Of a stretch of 64,000 nucleotides of DNA, positions 46,189 through 58,012 are shown piece after piece (the stretch's first letter is position 1; each line of letters begins with the position of its first letter). The notes beneath the pieces were generated by a model, which saw nothing but the letters and a program-made list of their open reading frames with translations, did not search any database and was not told the origin of the DNA. The translations under genes and the position numbers were made by a program. The DNA comes from Oscheius dolichura (taxonomy: Eukaryota; Nematoda; Chromadorea; Rhabditida; Rhabditidae): positions 5,380,001 through 5,444,000 of the forward strand of contig OW051494.1 of assembly GCA_932521035.1 (NCBI GenBank), read 5' to 3'.

Positions 46189-49032
46189 ATGTCCGATGAG
46201 GACTGGCCGTCCCAGCGGTTTCGGGACCATGTTATCAATCGGCTGTAAGTTTATACCGCCTAAAGAGGACAAAATGTTACAGAGAGCCCGAGCTTCAACG
46301 AAACAAGCAAAACGCTCCAAATCTTCCTGTACCGGGTGACGCTAGACAGGTCGAGGAGTATGTCTTCCAAAAATGTCTTACCAAAGATGAATACATGAGA
46401 ACTATTGCAAAGGTCGGTCAAAATACTGTGACACCCAATTCAGTTGTGTTGCGAACATGTCTTTCACAAATCTTCACGCTGCACTCAGCGCGCTGGCCGG
46501 AAGGCAAACATCCTCGCAAGGCTTGTACTCTTCCACTGCTTATTATGGAATAGGGGGTTGAAAATACGAAACTTTTTAAAAAGAAAGTAGCAGTGGCATT
46601 CTCGAAACACCTGATCCCAAAGAAAACATTGCAGGTAATCAATGCTATCAACTGCAACTCAAAGAGTGCTGCCGTCCCTTCTGTTCTTCAACCGTCACCA
46701 TTTCACAATCCGCCTTGTTCTGGACCCGGAAGCGCTAGTAATAATACTAGTAGCAATAACAATGCAAACAACTATCGTACGGTACCCCCCGACCCTCAAC
46801 CAACCCAGGTGAAAATTGAATGAATAGAAAAGTACGCGGATATAGACGAAGCCACCTAATCCGACACCTGCACCTGGACTAGCACAGACGACCCCGAGTA
46901 GCCAGCCGAGCCAGCCCCCTGCAGCGGCTAATAACTTTTCACCCAACGAAAGCAGAAACGGTGCCTACCAGCCCCCACTAGGACAGCCGCCCCCACAGAT
47001 ACAAGCTCCTCAGGTGTAATCAGCAGAGTGCCGGAATAAGGGATTCTATTTAGGGAAGCAACGCTTATCCAGGATATGGAGCTCCGTCACAAGTCAACAA
47101 CTACGACAGAGCTCCGAAAACGGCGAAACAGGTCTGGCGGATGAGCAGGTGTCCTTGTATCGAATAACTTAGGAAGCACCACATTCACGAGGCTGGGATT
47201 CTCCCGGCGGAGCACACTACCAGGGCCAGTGGGGCGGACCCCAGAATCCCGGATACCCACCACCAGGCAACAGCCACGGACAGGCCCAGCAGCAGTCCAT
47301 CCTCCAGTCTCTCATTGATCCTCAGTACCCCAACTCGGTACCAGTCCAGGCTTCCCAAATTATAACTCATCCTAGATATCACGACCCTCTGCCTCCTCAG
47401 CCACCCCACATATGGACGCCTCACCCCATGCCCTGGGTCCACCCGGGCCGACCATTCCCATGACGCCCCAGACCCAGGCCATCTACAACGATAAGCTACG
47501 CTCTCTGAGACCGTATTGCGAGAATCTGAAGTGGGTCCTAAAGCGAAATGTTTGAGATGAGCATTTTAGGCTGCGGGCGCAGCAGTGTCGCATGGAGAAC
47601 AATCACGAGGCGGCCGGAAAACTGGAGACGATGCTGGCCGTGCTGGAGGGCCGGCGAGTGGTGAGCCTCGAGTACCTGATGAACCTGGAGAGCTGGATAT
47701 ACAAGAAGGCCGAATACGTGGGCAAGGCGGCCGGAGAGGGCGCATTCAGACAAAGCCAACTGGAGGCCCCGCCGGGCTGGCCACGCAGGCCGCACCACCT
47801 CAACATCGACCCGCAGATGTCCCACCACCAGCTGGGCTACGGCCACCCCATGCAGGGGCAGCACCAGTGGGGCATGCCCCACCAGATGTGGAACCATCCC
47901 ATGGGCCACCCCCAGCAAGGTACCCCCCTCGGCCCCTCTTTCTAACCGGCCTAGGTATGATGATGAACCCGATGGCATCTGCCCCCGGCCCCATCCACCC
48001 CGGCTATGAGCGGGGCTCCGTCGAACACCACCGGCCTTACCCCTCGCCACAACAGCTCCGCCAGCAGCAGCAGGTTTGACGGGCCCGTGCCCCCAGTATC
48101 CCCAGATGTTTCAGCTACGCAGCCAACAGTCCCAGTCCCAGCTGTCGACGTCCTCCCTCACTGGTCCCGAGGCGATCGGAGACCCGATCCGGATACCCGT
48201 GCCCGGCAGCCTAGAGTCCCACATGAACACGCCGCCTGCCCCGGGAGGAGCCCTCCAACAAGGTTCGTTCCCGATTTCGAAAGCGGCTGTAAATGTGATC
48301 ACTCGGCACATGTCACTTATCTTGCCGATAAGGAACAACCGGGACAGATCGATCCCCGGAACAAATAGTAGAGGGAATTTCAGGTGGCCCCGCTCATCCA
48401 GCCGGTCTGGGAGGGTCGATGCTGAACGGGAACGCCTCGGCCAACGGGAGCAATGGGTCGGCTGAGCAGCCCGGGGGCATGGACGACCTCTACAACATGG
48501 ACGACTTCCTGCCCACGCCGATGGAGAGCCTCGGGGGGCACCCACCCCACCCACAACAGCCGAGGATAGCCGTGCCCGACCCGGCCCTCAGGGAGGCTAC
48601 CAACTTGAAGGACCGCTTCGACATCGACGGCATGCCCGAGTACCACGACCCGACCAGCGTCCTCGTCTCCTTCAAACTCAGTCAGTGTCCCGCCGAGTCG
48701 TAGCAACCCCTTCAGAGTCACACAATGTGCCGAATCTCCGGCTGGCCATTCCCAACAATTATCCCAACGGGGCCATCCAGGTCGTCCGTGCCCAACTGGA
48801 CCTCGACTCATACTTCTACGACGACCTCCAGAACACTATCCACCAGCACCTGAGTCGGGGCGGGCTACACTCCGTCACGGACTACCTCAATGCCTGGGTT
48901 GGTTTGGCTGTGAATAGGACTAATGAAATATTTCAGTCGGTGAGTGTCACCAATTACTACTCCACCCAGAATAATCCGGGCACTTTGAGCTCCTTCGACG
49001 ATTTGTTCAATTATGATCTTCTCAGCAGTTAG
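46189..49032 (+). CDS. mdt-15: Mediator subunit 15 (MED15/MDT-15)
   Basis: MED15 links activators to the Mediator complex via its KIX domain; in Caenorhabditis MDT-15 controls lipid and stress genes. Exons begin 46189-46244, 46283-46412 and 46635-46808. Further exons, joined by introns of about 37-41 nt plus one of about 120 nt, run to the stop at 49030. The KIX-containing N-terminus ([54 protein letters not shown]) reads almost like the C. elegans protein. A long Pro/Gln/Gly/Asn-rich middle follows. The conserved C-terminal region starts at [15 protein letters not shown] (about 47495) and continues with [20 protein letters not shown]. The end ([20 protein letters not shown] to [11 protein letters not shown]) matches the MED15 ARC105-type C-terminus. 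The ATG is preceded at once by TACTTTTAG, a likely splice acceptor. Only 258 bp separate it from DDX23. Confidence 0.94.
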
Positions 49033-49687
49033 AAAACCTCGCTCGGGGCATCTATAATCTTACCTCCGCTTTTTATGCGATTGCAGTCTTCCCTCCAATT
49101 AGCTAAGATGTAATCGACCGTGTAATTATAACCCACGGGTTCTGTTAGTCGACGGGGTGCTCTCCCCTGGGATCCCTAGCTTTTAGCTCACATTTAGGTG
49201 TTTGTAGTCAATTTATAGCGGTCAATGGCTGTATATTTATTTTTTTATTCTTCTTCTAACCTCTTTTGCCCCTCAAATCTTAGCTACCCCAACCAAATTT
49301 TCTGTGATCTTTTAAAATTAGAGGTTCCCGATGTTTTACAAGACTTGTTTTCTCATCTAATCAAAATTATGCGGTTGTTTGTACCCCCTGATTATACCAT
49401 ACTATCCCTCGTCGAAATTGTATATTTTGTATTGCAGTTGTTACCACTTTTATTCGAGATTCTATTGTATACGCTACATATATTCTAACCAGTCCGTTAA
49501 CAGTCTCTCTGGCTGGAAAAGTGTGATATAAGAGATAATGAGAGATTCGAATAAATGCATATTTGTTTATAAACGTTTATTCCAATGATATAAGCCATCT
49601 GCAAAAAATCTCAACAGGGGCTTAATGAGGTTACGGTATTACGCATTGTCAAGAGACATTCGAGAAGCCGGAGAAATGTTTTCATAT

Positions 49688-49776
49688 CAGGGCTGCACTA
49701 TAGTGAAATTTTGCCCGATACGATACGCCACTATCGAGGGCTTCCGTATCGTATCGCCGATACGATACTCGATAGT
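49688..49776. mobile_element. hAT-like MITE fragment with CGATAC subterminal repeats, copy A
   Basis: Begins CAGGGCTGCACTATAG, which fits the CAGGG(C/G)TG ends of hAT-type elements. Palindromic CGATACGATAC/GTATCGTATC blocks follow. It runs into a SINE-like B-box region at 49785, as if inserted into it. The reverse complement of the same end closes copy B at 52477. Confidence 0.5.
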
Positions 49777-49784
49777 AAGAAAAA

Positions 49785-49835
49785 GGTCAAGGGTTCGAAT
49801 CCCGGCGCGGTCAAAAAAAGTTTTGCTTTTTTAGT
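49785..49835 (+). repeat. SINE fragment (B box and tail)
   Basis: GGTTCGAATCC (B box) at 49792, then CGGCGCGGTC and a TTTTGCTTTTTT end, matching the 3' part of the element at 31745-31845. The A-box part is absent, replaced by the CGATAC element. Confidence 0.5.
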
Positions 49836-50452
49836 GAGTATGCCCTACAGCACAGCTCGCCGCCGTAGAGCAAAAGCGGGCACCACAGTTTTCCCGCCAC
49901 TTGAAAATTTAAATTAACTATTGAACCTTGCGTCGATGAAACCGAAAAATCTAGACATTTTCATAGTTTTCTGATACTTGCAAAAGATTTAGCATGGTCA
50001 ACTCCATTCCGCATAATTCTTTGGGCTTACGTCTATGTCTGGTTGCAAAGAAAAGTTATTTATTCAACCTTTTTATAAGACCTCACGTCGTCTCCAAAGA
50101 ATTATGCGGAATAGACCTCATTCTTCTGGATATTTTAAGCATAAAAATATCAGAAAATAATGAGGTGCCCATATAGTTTTCATCGACGCAAGGTATTTCT
50201 TGCATATTTTTGACCGGCGCGATGTTTACAAGCCCGTAATGTGCGCAACCAAAATTCGTCTGCGATTTTCAATAATTTTTCTCTCGTGATGCTGACATAC
50301 GATCTGTCTGATTTTTACTGCAATGTACTAATCACATTGAGAGAAGCATGTTAACACCAAAGCTGACTTATATCTCATCAAAAATCTTATTTTGCTCTCA
50401 AAAGGGGATTTCCAGAATAAAATTCGCTGGTAATTCATATCTTCTCAATTCG

Positions 50453-50630
50453 GCGTTATTTTATGTTTTTCTTTTTCGCTTTATAGTAATTTGGGGTCGA
50501 TAAGACCGAATAAAACATCGAAAACACATGAAAATGTGTAGAAAGGTATATATGAAAAACTGGCATGTCGTCGCTGCGGGACCATTTTAGCCATTTTAGA
50601 CCTTTGAGGTGCCCGCATCGGCAAGCTGTG
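50453..50630 (+). repeat. 178-bp dispersed repeat, copy 2
   Basis: Near-identical to 32876-33053. The segments TCGATAAGACCGAATAAAAC and AAACTGGCATGT are shared. Flanking DNA is unrelated. Confidence 0.85.
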
Positions 50631-52281
50631 ACAGGATAGAATAGTATTATAGACCCGTTTATTGAAAAAAAGGTAACAATAACAAAAAATTAATTAAAAT
50701 AAGCAGAGCTCAATCTAAGAGAACTCGCATCTGGCGCGCCTACGCGTTAAAGGGACTCTATCGTGCTTTTTTGCGGTTACGGTAGGCGTTACCGAGATCA
50801 TACGGGTGCGGCGGCAGCGCGTTACATAATATTCATTTTTTGGTATTTTATCAATTTTTTCTAATTTTCAACAATTTTTAGCGATATATTTATTTAGAGC
50901 AACACAGTAGACAACTCAAAAACAAAAAAATATCGTCTCTTGGACAAGCCGATGTCTTGATTTCGCCCTTTCTTCGATTCTGAAAACAAGATAACAAAAT
51001 AATAATTTTTAGCACATAAACTGTCCTGAAAATTGTTGCTTACGTTGTCCTCACTGTAAACAAGCTTATCCTGTAAGAGAAAAATTAGAAAATATCAGCA
51101 GAAACAAAAAATGAAGTCCTGAACGCAGAAAAGTTTTGCACAGAGCTTCACCTCTATTTGATGAAACTCGACATGTAAAAACGCAAATCAAGCCATAAAA
51201 CAGGCATACAATAATCAGCACAATGTCTAAACAAAAGGGTAATCATTGAAAACAAACTTACTTGAATATTCGTCTAACTTCCTGTGGAGAGTGTTTGCTG
51301 CTCAATCCACTTATTCTTCTTCTTCTGTTGCATCTAAAAATAATGAATTATCAATTAGAAATAATATAAAACAAAACAGAAAAGATACAACAACAAGAGA
51401 AAGCAATACAACAAACAATGAAAATGAAATAATGGCGAAACTCACAAGCGACTTGCAATATGCTAATTAGACTCATTTTTTCTCAATTTTCTTTTTGTAA
51501 CCGTTATAAAATATTGCTAACATGCTTTTGTATGTTCTAGAAACAAGTAGAAGCAAAATCAATATCAAAATCAAAAGACATTCATCAAATTCGATTTCAG
51601 ATTCGTTTGCTGCGTTGTTATTTAGTTTTCGGCATTAGTAGCAAATGTTACATATTCAATGAGGTCTCAAAAGCTGCGCTATCAAATGTAGATAATTATA
51701 CAATAAAACTAATTTGAGAAAAACTAGTACAAAGTATGAAAATGAAGCAAAACATCGATTGAAAAAGAAAACGAAAAGGACAAAATTCAAAACGCGCTCC
51801 GGATCAATTTGCAGTAAACGCGCTCTAGCAAAAGTCTGGTGCAAATGCACCACTGAAAATAAGTGCCATAGAGTCCATTTAAGGGACCGTCTCATACGCT
51901 CCAATCGTGTAACGCAGAATGGGGCGCGCTTACTATTTTTTGCATTCATATACCACTTTCTAGGCATTTTTACTATTTTTAAACCATTTATCCGTTTTTG
52001 GCGACCCCAACTTACTATAAAACAGTCGAGAAAGTACAAAAAAATGGCTAAATATAAAAGAAAGAAGCAATTTCAATAGAATACCGTTGAAATGCACAAA
52101 ATTCGTTTTTCGCCGAGTTATGTTTTCGTTCATATATCAAATTGATCCTTATAATTTGCTTAATTTATTGCAATAAAAATCAGCAGAAAAAACCAAAAGA
52201 AGTCAATGTAAAAAACAAATTCACTAATTAGGGGGGTACTGTACCAATTCGCAATGGCGCGTGTGTTACGGTCCCTTTATA

Positions 52282-52477
52282 CTGCGTGCACTATCCTATC
52301 GAATTTCGTCGATGTATCGGGTCGATACACGATATTTTTGCCCTCGGCGTAACGGATTCGATACAATACGATATATATCGAGGGCGGCCGTATCGAATTT
52401 TCGATAGTGATTCGATACGAATATCGAGCTCGATACGCCTCGATGCACGATACGATACGATGCATCGTGCAGCCCTG
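52282..52477. mobile_element. hAT-like MITE with CGATAC repeats, copy B
   Basis: Starts near CTGCGTGCACTATCC (eroded) and ends ATGCATCGTGCAGCCCTG, the reverse complement of a CAGGGCTGCACGAT end. The interior is a set of overlapping CGATAC and GTATCG blocks in both orientations. No transposase is present. Confidence 0.55.
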
Positions 52478-52675
52478 TTTCATATACGCTCATATAAGCT
52501 ATGTACGACATTTTGTAAGAAAAGTTAGCGTAGCAACATTGTTCTGTGTCTGACAAATACTTGCATACCTCTTATGCAGATATAGACCTTGTTATATTTA
52601 TTCTCACACTTGTTTTTATCAATGTGCTTATTAGTATTTTCATTTATTTTGACAGAAAAATCTGACTATCAATAC

Positions 52676-54794
52676 ATGGAATACAAAAAAATGGATGACA
52701 GTCTTTATAAGGACATGTATAATATGCCCGTGAATAGCATTTTACCAGACGAACAGGAAATTGCATTGGAAGCAGAGGTTAGCTACCGTTTAGCATTTTA
52801 TAAATTTTTTAGAACTATTTAAAAAATTCTTATCAAACAGATGAGGATCCAAACGGCAACTGGGTGGAAAACGATGATTTGAATACGGTTAGAGCAACTA
52901 ATGAAGCTCTCCGGGAATATCTGGATAAAGTGATCAGAAGGGTCGCAGAAGCTATTTCGGAAAATAGAGAACGTCAAGTACTTTAGCTTACACCTAACAT
53001 TCATATAAAGTTTAGAGGCAAGCTATTGAGAAGCAACATGCACTTCGAGCGGCTGGCAACCATATGATGAAGAAAATACCAGTACAACGCTATCTTCCAC
53101 CTTATTTTAAAGATGGAGACCAAATGGTAAACATTATAATATAAATAAAAAGCATGCCTTGAACACTTTCAGTGTGCTCCGCACAGCGACGAAGGAAATA
53201 GACGAATGCAGATGACTGGCTTTGATCCTCTAATGAGAGAAGAAAAGAAATGTTGAGAATATCCCCTTTTTTAAAGTTTTAGTTCAGGGAGTCCCATTGA
53301 TATACGACGACTTCGTGAAGCTGTTAGAAGCAACATTATTCAAATGCGTACAGAAGAACTGCGTGTAAGGTTGGTTTTCAAGTCTTTCCAAAGGGGAATT
53401 ATTCGGTTTTTAAGACGTGACACACTACAAGAAAAGCTTCGACAGGCAGGGCAGGATGCTAAAGCTGTGGATCTTGAAACTTGGAAAGAAGATCTCCAAG
53501 TAACTATGAGAAAACTGGAATATGAAAAGTGATTTTGCTTTAAAAAACTGAGTATTTAATTCTAGCAACCGCAATGATTTGGATTTACTTGAAACACCAG
53601 AAGCTAAACAAATTGATTGGGAAAAAATTAACAACATTGATGTAGGTTACATATTTATTTATTTTATGATATCAGTTTGGTGGAGCCGGACGTCGGGCTG
53701 ATGCCATTCGTCTTAAGTGGATAAATGAAGTGAGTCCCCGCTGGAATCAAGATCCATGGAGCGATACCGAACTGCAACGTCTAAAACAACTGAGAGAGGT
53801 TTTTAAAATTTTACTTGGCTGTAAAATAGCTTTAGAAAAGAAAATTTGAATCATGGGTTACGTTAGCTAATAAGTTGGGAACAAATCGAACTCCTTGGCA
53901 ATGCTTCCAAAGGTACAAGACGGATTTATTCAAGAATAGGAAGTATGCAGATATTCGGAATTTTCATAAAATTTTAGGGAATGGACTCAAGAAGAAGATC
54001 AGCGTCTTCTCAAACTTTGCTCTATAATGAAAAATAACGAAAAAATTCTTTGGGGGAAAGGTAAGTTTATTTATCAAAGAATGCAGTCCTACAGTTACCG
54101 CTCATATGCCCGGTCGAAAGCGGCAAGAAGTACGCGTAAGATACACTCGCACTTTGGATAAATATATGAAGCATGGACCATGGACTGATCAGGAAGATTT
54201 GGTAAACTGACAAAACTAAAAACACTCCTTATTTTACAGCTCTTAATTGCCGCTGTTAATCGTATCGGAGCAAGAGATTGGTCAAAAATTGCCAAAGCTA
54301 TACCATGTAGAACCGATATTTACTGCAGAGAAAGATGGGTATCTGCCATGGACAGGCGTCTGCCTACCAGAGAGTGGTCTCTCGATGATGACGAAAAACT
54401 CATTTTCCTAGTAGCTACGTTTGGATTTGGTTATTTTTTTTGCTGCTGTATAGAATAAATTGGATTTCAGGTCAGTGGGAAAAATGTGCAGATAATTTAG
54501 TGGGACGTACACCAGAACATTGTCGCCTTCGTTATCAAACCATCATGACAGCCAAAAGCAGGGTAATTATTTATTATTTCGTTATTATCTTTGCAAGTTT
54601 TAGTTCTTCAACGCACGCAATATAAATGTGAAACCTGACTCTACAAATCCCAATTCGGTTGTTAACATCATGCAGAAGGCAAAAGAAACCAAGGTAGGTC
54701 ATCGTTTTTAATGTATTTATTTTATTTTCAGTACTATCAGGAATGGAAGAATGGTGCTCCAAATTGTGAGCAAGACGAAGCAAATGATACATGA
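52676..54794 (+). CDS. snpc-4: SNAPc subunit 4 (SNAPC4/SNAP190), Myb-repeat protein
   Basis: SNAPC4 is the DNA-binding subunit of the complex that drives snRNA (and in nematodes piRNA) transcription. About fifteen exons with introns of 35-45 nt. An N-terminal region contains the conserved block VPLIYDDFVKLLEATLF and the helical region LQEKLRQAGQDAK. Then come Myb repeats: SPRWNQDPWSDTELQRL, NRKEWTQEEDQRLL, HGPWTDQEDLLLIAAV with ARDWSKIAKAIPCR, and TREWSLDDDEKLIFLV with GQWEKCADNLVGRTPEHCRLR. The C-terminus ends shortly after the last repeat (about 550 residues in total), so the long C-terminal extension of animal SNAPC4 is missing. The start at 52676 is the first in-frame ATG after an acceptor at 52655; an upstream exon is possible. 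AATAAA at 54805 and 54816. Confidence 0.92.
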
Positions 54795-55055
54795 AGATAC
54801 CTGTAATAAAATCTAAATAAAAATTGTTTACTCGCATATAAATTTTATTCTGGCGAGACGAATATATGAAAGAGATCAGATAGCAAAGACTAAAGTGACT
54901 TGAAAGAAGCATTTTTTCGGAATTGATAGATCCTATTCCATCCTCGGACTGTTCTTTGCCGCAGTATCCATAATCAAAATGTGTTTTCACGCCTATTAGA
55001 CTAAAATGTATTTTACTGCAACATCCTTTAAACATGTACCTGTGTTTTTCTATGC

Positions 55056-56415
55056 TCATCTATAAGGCGTCTCATTTTTGGAGATTGGAGTTTTATAGAT
55101 GGTAACCATTTCCCACGTTCCTCTGTTCCGCCCTTTCTTTGACAGATGGCGCCAGCAAACAATCCGATCACCTTTACAAAAGTCTGTAAGCCACATAAAA
55201 CCATGTTTTGAAAAAAAAACACTTCTCTTAAGAAAAAAATTGGGGATACAACAAACCTCCTCGTTTTCCATTAAACAACAACGTCCGTTTTTGAAAGGCC
55301 TTAAAGAATCCATTGAGATGCCACAGGGGGTAGGTAGGTTCCTAGGATGGTTTGACGATAAAAAACGGCGCATCTTACTTTCGTGGTTCGCCCGAAGGAT
55401 TTCCATCCACTATACGCTGCGGTCTAATCTCGCTATGCCCATTTTGAAGTATATAGCCCGAACCCCTAAAAAATCGCAAAAATTGAATAACAAAGAAATA
55501 CCTACTTGTTCGTATCTTTAACAAAAGTGAACGCCTTTGGATTATAAAGTTTTTCAAAATCTTTGATATAGGAACTTTCTTCTTGATATTGCTGGTAGGA
55601 TTTGAATTCTTTTTTTGTCTCAAAAACATTCTTATCTGCTATTTTCAACGTATCTGCGAATGAAAGCCTCCCTCTAAACATTGTTAATAGCTAAATTATA
55701 TATATGGTTAATATACTTCTCTGTCTTTTCTGTGGTATTGCGTTCTTCACAGAAGTGATGTTTGATACCGCTGTCACTTTTTCTTCTTTGATCGATTGAG
55801 CTTCCGTTGTTTGCAGACGACGGTTCGCTGCGCCGAAGTTGGTTAATCCCTGCGGGAATTACTCCTTTATACAGAGCGTTACACTTCCTTAAAGTTATTC
55901 AATTTAATGCTACCTGTTTACTCAGAAATTGAAAAGGGGTGATATAGTGCAGTAGACAAATGCAAAAATTAACGTACACGAGCGGTTCTTTTTCCCATAG
56001 ATGTTGCTTTTTATCTCTATAGTCATGAAATGGATGCTCATCAGACTGTTTTCTTTTTCGTGATCTTTCACCGGGGGTTTTTCGATTTTTACCTAGAAAC
56101 TTGATTATGGACTAGCTATAACTTTTCATTAGTATTTAAAAACTTACTTGGATTAATGTAAGATCTGACTTTATCTGGGCATTCTTGCTTCTCAGGAGTT
56201 AGCGGTCTATCCGGTATTATTTCTCCTCTTGGCCTGCCAAGAGGAAAAGCTTTGTTCCGTACATTATCTCCCGGAACCGGTCTGCAAAAGAATATTAACA
56301 AGAGTAAAAAGTCCAACTTGTTTGCCGATTTTTCGCTGTAGCGTCGTCGAAGGCTGCTCATACCGTCATAAATGCACAATAAATCCCTAAATAATACAAT
56401 TAAATTTCTCAGCAT
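55056..56415 (-). CDS. Unrecognised multi-exon gene
   Basis: I do not recognise this protein, yet its splicing is consistent: eight exons can be joined without a stop. Readable blocks in order: RPVPGDNVRNKAFPLGRPRG, DRPLTPEKQECPDKVRSYIN, NRKTPGERSRKRKQSDEHPF (basic), VKCNALYKGVIPAGINQLRR, then Ser/Lys-rich sequence, GRLSFADTLKIADKN, YNPKAFTFVKDTNKGSGYIL, NGDPSG-like IVDGNPSGEPRKNLPTP, SVFFSKHGFMWLTDFCKG, and an end in TWEMVTIYKTPISKNETPYR. Total about 350 residues. There is no signal peptide and no clear membrane segment if the first exon starts after the hydrophobic LLLLIFF stretch; the start (56415) is therefore uncertain. It is divergent from the FGFR1OP2/SIKE gene and convergent with SNAPC4. 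Confidence 0.6.
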
Positions 56416-56805
56416 ATTTTTTTCCGGTACCAGGTGTTATTGCATCGTTAAAAACATTATCACACATGAGATGTCGAAAAAAACGATTATACGTAAGCGG
56501 AACGTATGTTACGTGACACGGCGAAAAGGGCGAGTAAACTAATACTATTTTCTCGGCCATTGATTTCTTATTTTCCAATTGTTAGACTTTCTGCATGAAG
56601 TCTTGAAGAAGAAAAAAGTGAATTGTAAGCATGAAAACTTTTCAGTACCCCTTGTTTGGAACTCCATGCGAACTCGCTAGTTTGAATATATTGATTTTTG
56701 TGAACTATATGAGCGGAAAACGCGAAGAAGTCTACCGCAAAAAAAGCACTATTTTCTAATGTATTTTTCCCCTGTGTAACTGATGTAATCACGATTTTTC
56801 AGGAT

Positions 56806-57829
56806 ATGGCTAATCCAGAAATAGAAAGCCTTGTAAGAGATGCTAGGGATTTGATGATTCACGTCAAAAGCCGTATTACGAGCAATAAATAACAAAATAC
56901 GAGTTTTTAGAAGATCAAAACCTTGAAGAAGTTATTCGCAGAGCTAGTGCCATTCGAGCAAAAATCGAATGTATGAAGGAATATCAAGAAGTGGTTGACT
57001 TATTCAACACAGCGACTTCTAATGGAAAAACTAGATCTATTCTTCTCAAAGATCTCCACAAAGAAACAAGGTTAATACAGAAATATGTTGTGAGTTTATG
57101 ATTATTACCCCTTACGAGCAATTTAGAAAGAAAACTTGGAATTGAAAGAAATAAACAATGAGCTTTTAACTGGCTTGAACAATATTATGAATAGACACAG
57201 GTCACTGATGGAACAAATGGCAAGGTCGTTTATATATAAAAAAATATGATTTTCATGTTGCCTTTCAGACCAGAAAATAAGATGGGCAGAAATGTATTGC
57301 CCCAATTGTTCGAAATAAACCAGGCCGTAAAGGAACGCAAATATCAGCTTCATGAAAGAAATATGTTTGTGACTATCGAATCAAAAAGATCCTTTCTTTA
57401 GGTTTTACTATAGAAAATTAACTAATTGCCTAAATAAATGCGAGCAGGGCACTATCGAAAACGCTGAAATCATGGCAAGACTACGAGAAGAAAACGCCGG
57501 GCTCAGGTTGGAAGCAGTTCTCTCATTGAAAAAGCTAATAATCAAGGGAATTATTGAATATGCACAAGATGAACGAACCAGATGTGATCCAAGTGTATAA
57601 TAGAATACGACTAGCTTTCGAGGAGAAAAGAAGCCAAGAAAAAGATGAAATGCAGCAGACAATACGGGAATGGAATTACGAAGATGATAATTCTAAGAAG
57701 AACAGTATCATTGAGAATAAGAAAAAAGAAGAAGAAGAAGTATCAATATTGGAGAAGGCAAAAGAAGAGGATGAGAATGATGCGAACACTACCATTCTTA
57801 GGGCTCCCAACCAGAATGACTCCGTTTAG
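56806..57829 (+). CDS. FGFR1OP2: FGFR1OP2/SIKE-family coiled-coil protein
   Basis: These proteins are members of STRIPAK phosphatase-kinase complexes. Exon 1 is 56806-56872; further exons follow with short introns. The protein starts MANPEIESLVRDARDLM and has IRAKIECMKEYQEVVDLFN, matching SIKE/FGFR1OP2's KRVEAMKQYQEEI, then LHKETRLIQKYVKENLELKE (family: QQENRQIRELQQENKELR), MNRHRSLMEQMAR, and REENAGLRELLNMHK (family: QENKGLREIL). A 40-nt intron after ...ENAGL gives the correct last frame; reading through would stop at 57600. A long acidic/Lys tail (KKKEEEEVSILEKAKEEDEN) is an extension relative to the vertebrate proteins. An acceptor lies just before the ATG. Confidence 0.88.
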
Positions 57830-58012
57830 AAAAGATGATCTCGTGCAGCGGGTCTGTTCACGGGTCGGTGCGATAATAAAAAAAAGATGATATATATATT
57901 ATGTAAATGTAAAGCTTTATGCGTATGACATACGGCTGCCCAACAAGGCATACTTATTTTTTCACATAAATACACAGACAGATCTCTAATTATTGCACTT
58001 TAGAGAGAGAGT
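57830..58012. other. Convergent intergenic region at an AT/GC boundary
   Basis: Short 3' regions of FGFR1OP2 (+) and the S9 peptidase (-). Base composition switches from AT-rich to GC-rich at about 58000. Confidence 0.4.

Larger units (their letters stand above)
49033..52675. other. AT-rich repeat region between MED15 and SNAPC4
   Basis: Holds the hAT-like CGATAC elements, a SINE fragment, the second copy of the 178-bp repeat (each listed separately) and a strongly AT-rich stretch at 50800-52230. No open frame here has recognisable protein features. Confidence 0.5.

Noticed and set aside
57554-57829. Separate small gene starting near 57554
   Set aside because: A 40-nt intron joins it in phase to the FGFR1OP2/SIKE exons and restores the GLREILQ-like family motif.
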